Positions 7,575 through 12,832 of a DNA stretch of 12,832 nt are shown one piece after another (position 1 is the stretch's first letter; every line of letters starts with the position of its first letter). Made by a program: the position numbers and the translations under genes. The stretch covers positions 1 through 12,832 of the forward strand of contig JAUVWK010000042.1 in assembly GCA_030604165.1 (NCBI GenBank), given 5' to 3'. Source of the DNA: Alphaproteobacteria bacterium. Lineage in GTDB: Bacteria; Pseudomonadota; Alphaproteobacteria; UBA828. The notes beneath the pieces were generated by a model. The model was given only the letters and a program-made list of their open reading frames with translations, did not search any database and was not told where the DNA came from.

Positions 7575-10500
7575 TCAGGTCACGAGGAGGGTGCGGATCT
7601 GACGATTGGCGACCGCAAGCATGGAGAGATCCAAGGATCCGGCCGCCTTGAGATCGTTGAACAAACTCAGCGTGTTCTCGACCATCATCCGGTTGCCGGC
7701 AACCCAGGAATCGATCGCGGCTCCCGGTGACGCCGATGGCTCCGCCGCTTTGAGCACCGCCATGCACAAGGCCCGCTGCTGACCGTAAAGATCGTCGACG
7801 ATGGCGCTGACCGCCCGGTGCTGCCAGTGGTTCCCGGTAATGAGCGCGGCCGCTCCCGCACGCAGCCAGTCAACGCCGAGCCGCGCGCCGAGCGCGAAGT
7901 AGACCCGCGCCGTATCGCCGGCGGCAAGACCGGTTGTCCCGGCGACATCGACGATATCGCACGCTGGCATCAGCGGATCGACCGCCGCGATTTGGCGCGC
8001 CAGCTCGTCCGGCACGCCGGCGTCGGCGAGGTTATGGCGGGTCGCTTCGTATCGCGCCCGCTCTTCCTCGGCGAGCACGACGTCGATCACCTCCGATAAT
8101 GCCGCCACGCCGGGCGCATAGGTTTCGATGGCCCGCGAGATATCCACGGGCAGGCGTTCGGCGCGCAGAAACCACAAGGCGCCGCGGTGAAGCAGTCGGC
8201 CGGCTTCCTGCATCATGCCGATCTGGACATCGCTGGCGACCTCGTTGTCCAGTCCCTCGATGGCGTCCCATATGGTCCTCAGATCGAACACCTGCCGAGC
8301 GACGGCATAGGCGCGGACGATATCGGCGACATCGGCACTGGTCTCCTCGGTCATCTCGGCGACGAATTCGAGCCCGGTCCGATTGACGAGGCTGTTGGCC
8401 ACCGACGTTGCGATGATTTCCCGCCGCAAGCGGTGGCGCTCGATCGCCGCGACTTGGCTGTCCCGGAGCGGGGCCGGAAAATAGCGCACGAGATCGACGG
8501 CGAGATAGGGATCTTCCGGCACGTCACTTTCCAAGAGGTCGGCATAGAGGGTCATTTTGGCGTAAGCCAGCAAGACGGCGATCTCGGGTCGGGTCAGGCC
8601 TTCGCCGTTTTGCTGGCGTTCCTCGAGAGTCTCGTCGTTGGGAAGAAATTCCACCGTGCGGTCGAGCCGGCCGCGCCGCTCGAGAGCGCGCATGAACCGA
8701 CTGTGGGAATCCAACAGCTCCGGCGCTTCGGCCGCCGCGATGCTGATGGCTTGGGTTTGTAAATAATTGTCCTTGAGCACAAGCGTGGCGACCTCGTCGG
8801 TCATATCGGCCAGCAAGACGTCGCGCTCTTTCGTCGTCATGGCCCCATCGACCACCAGCGCATTCAACAAGATCTTGATGTTGACTTCGTGGTCGGAGCA
8901 ATCCACGCCCGCGGAATTGTCCACCGCGTCGGTGTTGATGGCACCGCCGGCGCGCGCGAATTCGATCCGGCCCCGTTGGGTAACCCCGAGATTTGCGCCT
9001 TCGCCGACGACACGGCAATGCAGCTCGCCCGCGTCGACCCGAACGGCCTCGTTGGCGCGATCGCCGATATCGATCTCGCGCTCATCGCTCGCTTTGACGA
9101 AGCAGCCGATGCCGCCAAACCAGAGCAGGTCGACCGGCGCGCGCAGCAAGGCGCGAATCAGCTCGGCCGGTGTCAGCGTTTCGCGCCCGATACCGAGGCG
9201 CGCCCGCGCCTCGGGGCTTATGAGAACCGATTTGGCGCGCCGATCGAAGACGCCGCCACCGGCCGAGATACGGCTCGGATCGTAATCCGCCCAAGTGACG
9301 CGGGGTATTTCGAACAACCGCCGGCGCTCGGCGGCGCTCGCGGCCGGGTCGGGATCGGGGTCGATAAATATATGGCGGTGGTCGAACGCGCCGAGTAACC
9401 GGATATGCTCGGATTGCAGCATGCCGTTGCCAAACACGTCACCCGACATGTCGCCGACGCCGACCACGGTGAAGTCTTCGGTTTGGATGTCGCGCCCGAG
9501 TTCGCGGAAGTGGCGCTTGACCGATTCCCACGCACCGCGCGCCGTGATGCCCATTTCCTTGTGGTCGTAGCCGGCGTGGCCGCCCGAAGCGAACCCATCG
9601 CCCAGCCAGAACTGGTACTCGGCCGCCAGGCCGTTGGCGATGTCGGAAAAACTCGCCGTGCCCTTATCGGCGGCGACCACAAGATACGGATCGTCGTCGT
9701 CGTAGCGCACCACGGCCGGCGGCGGCACGACGCCGCCCTTCGCGCGGTTGTCGGCGAGGTCGAGCAAGCCGGAGATCAAGGTCTTGTAGCAGGCGATGCC
9801 CTCTTCCATGAGGGCGTCGCGACCGCCTTCGGACGGCGGCCGCTTCACGACGAAGCCGCCTTTGGCGCCAACCGGCACGATGACCGCGTTCTTGACCATC
9901 TGCGCTTTCATGAGTCCGAGAATCTCGGTCCTGAAATCCTCGCGCCTGTCCGACCACCGAATGCCGCCGCGCGCCACCTTGCCGCCACGCATATGAAGGC
10001 CCTCGACGCGGGGCGAATAGACAAAAACCTCGACCAGCGGCCGTGGCAGCGGCAGCTCGTCGAGGGCTTGCGAATCCAGCTTAAAGGCGAGATAGGACTT
10101 CGGCGCGCCGCTCGGACCCGGTTGAAAAAAATTGGTTCGCAGCATCGAATCCAGGACATTGACGTAGCGCCGCAATATGCGGTCTTGGTCGAGGCTTTCG
10201 ACGGCGTCCAGATCCTCGAATATGGCCGCGCGCAAGGCGGCGATGTCGTTTTCAGCGGGCCGCTCGGGCGAGAATCGGGCGACAAAATAGCCCACCAGCT
10301 TGCGGGCGAGCGCGGGATTTTCCGCCAGCGTGTCTTCCATGTAGGCCTGGCTAAAGGGAATCCCCACTTGGCGCAAAAACTTGGCCACCGCCCGCAACAC
10401 GACGACTTCACGCCAGTGCAGCCCGGCCCTCACGACCAGGCGGTTGAAGCCGTCGTCTTCGGCGTCGCCCATCCAGACTCGCTCGAAAGATTCTTGGAAG

Positions 10501-12473
10501 GCGTCGTGCACCGCCGGGATGTCAATTTCAGCGCCGGAAGACTCGACCATGGTGAGGTCGTGAATCCACATGGCACCGGGCTCGGCCCGGCCGACCTCCG
10601 AAATTAGCGCGCCGCCAACGGCGGCCTGGCCCGCGCGGATGCGGTAGGGGCGCTCGCTCAAGACCCGCAGGCCCATGTTCTCGAGCGGCGGTAACAAGTC
10701 GGAAAGCGGGATCGGGTGCTCCGCGTGATAGATCTTGAAATTGACCAAGCCGGCTTCCTGTTCGGCTTGACGATAGAGATTCATGGTGAGGCGGTGCGAG
10801 CGGCGCGCGGCTTCCAGATTCTCGACGTCGTCAACCGCGTTCGAGGCCGGGAAATCCTCGCGATAGGCGGCGGGAAAAGCGGCCCCGTACCTTTGATAAA
10901 GCGTGTTACCCCGTTCCTCGCCAAATCTCGCGAGCAATCTGTCCTTCACCCGATCGCTCCAGGACCGAACCGACTCCACGATTCGAGTTTCGATTTCCTC
11001 GACGTCGTAAGGCGGAATGCGGCCGGGCGCGACCTCGATGATGAAATGAAGCATGGCCAGCGGCCTATCGCTCACCTGGACGGTGAAGCTGGAGCGTACG
11101 CCCGCCAGGCTGCTTTCCAAAATCCACTGAATGTGCTGGCGGAGATCGGTGTTGTAGCGCTCGCGCGGCACATAGACGAGGCACGAGATGAAGCGCTCGA
11201 ACGGATCGCGGCGGATGAACAAGCCCGGACGCCGCCGCTCGTCGACCCTGAGGATGCCGAGGCTCATCTCGACCAGCTCGTCGACTTCGATTTGAAACAA
11301 CTCGTCGCGGGGTAGGGCCTCGAGAATATGTTGGAGCGCCTTGCGGTCGTGGCTCCGCGGCGACAGTGCCGAATGTTCCAGCGCGTGCCGTACCTTTTGC
11401 CGCAAGACGGGAATACTGACCGGGCTGCTGCTGTAGGCGGTGGAGGTGAATAGCCCGACGAAGCGCCGCTCGCCGACCACGTTGCCCGCGGCGTCGAATA
11501 CTTTGACGCCAATCGAATCCATGGGCACGGTCCGGTGCACGGTCGAGTGCATCGCCGCCTTGGTGATCATGAGCAAGCGCGGCGCCCGCACGAATTCATA
11601 GATCTCGGGCGGCAGGCCCTCGGGTCCGCGCGCCGTCCCGAGCGGCCGCACCGAGGGGTCGCGCAAAAGACCGAGTCCGGACTCCGGCACGATGTGGTAG
11701 GTGGCGGATTCGCCGGTCGTCCCGCCAAACGCGTATTCGCGATAGCCAAGGAAGGTGAAGTGGTTGTCCGCCATCCAGCGGAGAAACGCGACACCCTCCT
11801 CCAGCTCCTCGACCGGCAAGGATGGCGGCGTGGCCTCGAGGCTCGTCGCCGTTTCGTGCAGCCGCTCGAGCGTCGCGGGCCACGCCTCGACGGCGGCGCG
11901 CACGTCTATCAAGACATGCGCGAGCCCGGCCTCGATCGCCGCCAACGTGTCCGCCCCGGTGCGGTGGTCGACCTCATAGAAGATGCACGATTCGGGCGTT
12001 AGCCCGTCGCTCGCCTCTTCTTCGCCAAATCGTATGATTTGGCCCGTGGCATCCCGTTCGACAAACAAAATCGGATGGATGACCGTGTGAACGGTCAACC
12101 CATGCTCCACCAGATATGCGGTCGTTGAATCGACGAGAAACGGCATGTCGTCGTTGATCATCGCGATGACGGTATGCCGCGACTGCCAGCCGTCTTCGTC
12201 CAGCGTCGGATTGTAGGCGCGTATCTTGGCCTGCCCCGGCTCGCGGGATTGGATGAATTCCCAATGGGCGAGCGCCGCGCCGCAAAGCTCTTCGGCCGAG
12301 CGGCCCGGCAGATCGTGGCGTGGCACGGATTGGCAATAACGCCGGGCGAAGAGCTCGATCATGGCCGTGGCGTCGGCGGGCCGATTTTCTCGTACTAGTT
12401 GTACGACCCGCTCCAGGGTCTCGGTGCGCTGCTCCTTGGCGTTGGCCAGCATCGAATGCGCTTCCCCGCTCAT
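7575..12473 (-). CDS. gdhB: NAD-dependent glutamate dehydrogenase, large (~180 kDa) class
   Basis: From ATG 12473 this is 1632 residues, normal for the large NAD-specific class that oxidises glutamate to 2-oxoglutarate and ammonia, a cytoplasmic catabolic route. The roughly 700-residue N-terminal part has the ACT-like regulatory character of the family (MINDDMPFLVDST near residue 110). The catalytic core has GGKVARGGIRWSDR near 830, then MKAQMVKNAVIVPVGAKGGF with the conserved lysines. A dinucleotide-binding segment, VGVGDMSGDVFGNGML, lies near 1003, and GGAINTDAVDNSAGVD near 1174. A helical C-terminal region follows. The reading frame is unbroken. It stays open up to an ATG at 12662, but that extension crosses an AT-rich promoter-like stretch and does not look conserved, so I place the start at 12473. 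ATG 12452, preceded by GGGGAA, is a close alternative. The gene converges on purH and diverges from the kinase gene. Confidence 0.95.
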   Translation of the reverse strand: MSGEAHSMLANAKEQRTETLERVVQLVRENRPADATAMIELFARRYCQSVPRHDLPGRSAEELCGAALAHWEFIQSREPGQAKIRAYNPTLDEDGWQSRHTVIAMINDDMPFLVDSTTAYLVEHGLTVHTVIHPILFVERDATGQIIRFGEEEASDGLTPESCIFYEVDHRTGADTLAAIEAGLAHVLIDVRAAVEAWPATLERLHETATSLEATPPSLPVEELEEGVAFLRWMADNHFTFLGYREYAFGGTTGESATYHIVPESGLGLLRDPSVRPLGTARGPEGLPPEIYEFVRAPRLLMITKAAMHSTVHRTVPMDSIGVKVFDAAGNVVGERRFVGLFTSTAYSSSPVSIPVLRQKVRHALEHSALSPRSHDRKALQHILEALPRDELFQIEVDELVEMSLGILRVDERRRPGLFIRRDPFERFISCLVYVPRERYNTDLRQHIQWILESSLAGVRSSFTVQVSDRPLAMLHFIIEVAPGRIPPYDVEEIETRIVESVRSWSDRVKDRLLARFGEERGNTLYQRYGAAFPAAYREDFPASNAVDDVENLEAARRSHRLTMNLYRQAEQEAGLVNFKIYHAEHPIPLSDLLPPLENMGLRVLSERPYRIRAGQAAVGGALISEVGRAEPGAMWIHDLTMVESSGAEIDIPAVHDAFQESFERVWMGDAEDDGFNRLVVRAGLHWREVVVLRAVAKFLRQVGIPFSQAYMEDTLAENPALARKLVGYFVARFSPERPAENDIAALRAAIFEDLDAVESLDQDRILRRYVNVLDSMLRTNFFQPGPSGAPKSYLAFKLDSQALDELPLPRPLVEVFVYSPRVEGLHMRGGKVARGGIRWSDRREDFRTEILGLMKAQMVKNAVIVPVGAKGGFVVKRPPSEGGRDALMEEGIACYKTLISGLLDLADNRAKGGVVPPPAVVRYDDDDPYLVVAADKGTASFSDIANGLAAEYQFWLGDGFASGGHAGYDHKEMGITARGAWESVKRHFRELGRDIQTEDFTVVGVGDMSGDVFGNGMLQSEHIRLLGAFDHRHIFIDPDPDPAASAAERRRLFEIPRVTWADYDPSRISAGGGVFDRRAKSVLISPEARARLGIGRETLTPAELIRALLRAPVDLLWFGGIGCFVKASDEREIDIGDRANEAVRVDAGELHCRVVGEGANLGVTQRGRIEFARAGGAINTDAVDNSAGVDCSDHEVNIKILLNALVVDGAMTTKERDVLLADMTDEVATLVLKDNYLQTQAISIAAAEAPELLDSHSRFMRALERRGRLDRTVEFLPNDETLEERQQNGEGLTRPEIAVLLAYAKMTLYADLLESDVPEDPYLAVDLVRYFPAPLRDSQVAAIERHRLRREIIATSVANSLVNRTGLEFVAEMTEETSADVADIVRAYAVARQVFDLRTIWDAIEGLDNEVASDVQIGMMQEAGRLLHRGALWFLRAERLPVDISRAIETYAPGVAALSEVIDVVLAEEERARYEATRHNLADAGVPDELARQIAAVDPLMPACDIVDVAGTTGLAAGDTARVYFALGARLGVDWLRAGAAALITGNHWQHRAVSAIVDDLYGQQRALCMAVLKAAEPSASPGAAIDSWVAGNRMMVENTLSLFNDLKAAGSLDLSMLAVANRQIRTLLVT

Positions 12474-12497
12474 GGCATGCCAATATCGCTCGAAGGG

Positions 12498-12531
12498 CTT
12501 ATATACATGCGCTAGCTTACTTAATCTGTAA
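12498..12531 (-). promoter_or_regulatory. Possible promoter of the glutamate dehydrogenase gene
   Basis: Read on the minus strand, TATAAG (plus 12498-12503) resembles a -10 box at five of six positions. It lies in the most AT-rich patch of this intergenic region. A TTACAG (plus 12526-12531) is a possible -35 box, but the 22-base spacing is too long for an ideal sigma-70 promoter. TTAAGT, 15 bases upstream of TATAAG, is an alternative -35 with a poor match. Transcription from here would begin about 18-40 bases before the candidate starts at 12473 and 12452. The rest of the 209-base gap up to 12682 shows short palindromes (GGAGCTCC, GCTAGC, GGCATGCC) but nothing I can assign. Confidence 0.25.
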
Positions 12532-12682
12532 TGGACCGGCCGTAGGAACGCTTGGAGCTCCTCCTGCCGTGGGGTGCATAGGCCTCTTTCTCGGGAGATG
12601 CAAATCCTCAAGCGAAGAGCCAACATGTGAACCGCATGAGCGGCGCCTTGGCCAGGCCCCATAATGGATAACGGCCGCTGCC

Positions 12683-12832
12683 ATGATCATCGTCTTCGGC
12701 TCCATCAACATCGATCTTGTCTTCACGGCGCGCGCCTTGCCGCGCCCGGGCGAAACCGTGCTTTGCCCGACCTATCGGAGCATGCCCGGCGGCAAGGGCC
12801 TCAATCAGGCGATCGCCGCCGCCCGCGCGGCC
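12683..12832 (+). CDS. rbsK: PfkB-family carbohydrate kinase, ribokinase-like (3' truncated by window edge)
   Basis: Only the first 50 residues are present. The start MIIVFGSINIDLVF is the typical beta-strand opening of ribokinases (GSxNxDLV). PRPGETV follows, then the substrate-binding PGGKGLNQAIAAARA, which matches the PfkB signature 1 form found in ribokinase. The family phosphorylates sugars such as ribose with ATP in the cytoplasm. The exact substrate depends on residues outside the window; a nucleoside or deoxyribose kinase is possible. The start is the first in-frame ATG before the motif and has only a weak purine-rich sequence (GGATAA) upstream. The gene is divergent from the glutamate dehydrogenase gene. 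The frame runs open to the last base. Confidence 0.85.
   Translation, partial: MIIVFGSINIDLVFTARALPRPGETVLCPTYRSMPGGKGLNQAIAAARAA

Noticed and set aside
9405..10607. Plus-strand open frame (400 codons) inside the glutamate dehydrogenase gene
   Set aside because: It is a shadow of the conserved catalytic and central part of the dehydrogenase, with no domain or ribosome binding site of its own.
12470..12508. Twelve-codon upstream open frame whose TGA overlaps the dehydrogenase ATG at 12473
   Set aside because: It has no ribosome binding site and its start falls inside or next to the candidate promoter, so it is probably not transcribed in full. The ATGA overlap is likely to be chance.
1..12832. 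Mobile element, CRISPR, toxin-antitoxin, defence or novel system
   Set aside because: I found no repeats arranged as arrays, no transposase or integrase, no small toxin-antitoxin pair and no unexplained gap above about 210 bases. Every complete gene fits a well-characterised metabolic or cell-surface family.

Overview
The window is GC-rich, gene-dense bacterial DNA. It holds five complete and one 3'-truncated plus-strand genes, one very large minus-strand gene, and the start of a further plus-strand gene at the right edge. High GC, tight coding and a roughly 180-kDa-class NAD-dependent glutamate dehydrogenase suggest a proteobacterium, most likely an alphaproteobacterium. That placement is inferred from gene content and composition; no rRNA or other taxonomic marker is present. 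I see no rRNA, tRNA, CRISPR array, insertion sequence or long repeat.

Left part (1-5924): the downstream end of a surface-polysaccharide operon on the plus strand. In order it holds the 3' end of an unrecognised gene, a SAM-dependent methyltransferase, an AsnB-type glutamine amidotransferase, a WecA/WbpL-type glycosyl-1-phosphate transferase (GT4, integral membrane), and a membrane-anchored WbpM/CapD/FlaA1-type nucleotide-sugar 4,6-dehydratase. AsnB and GT4 overlap by 4 bases (ATGA) and GT4 and the dehydratase by 11, so the last three are probably co-translated. The likely joint role: the dehydratase makes a UDP-6-deoxy-4-keto-HexNAc precursor, the GT4 enzyme loads the first sugar phosphate onto undecaprenyl phosphate, and the methyltransferase and amidotransferase decorate the glycan or its precursors.

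Middle (5966-7552): purH, the bifunctional enzyme for the last two steps of IMP synthesis. It starts 41 bases after the dehydratase on the same strand, with a good ribosome binding site and no visible terminator between them.

Right part (7575-12682): a convergent NAD-dependent glutamate dehydrogenase gene (minus strand), only 22 bases from the end of purH. Its upstream region (about 210 bases) is shared with a divergent PfkB/ribokinase-family gene that begins at 12683 and runs off the window.

All complete genes belong to well-known families and look intact. I did not find a convincing undescribed system. The points most worth a second look are the substrate of the AsnB homologue, the linkage of purH to a polysaccharide operon, and the start region of the glutamate dehydrogenase.
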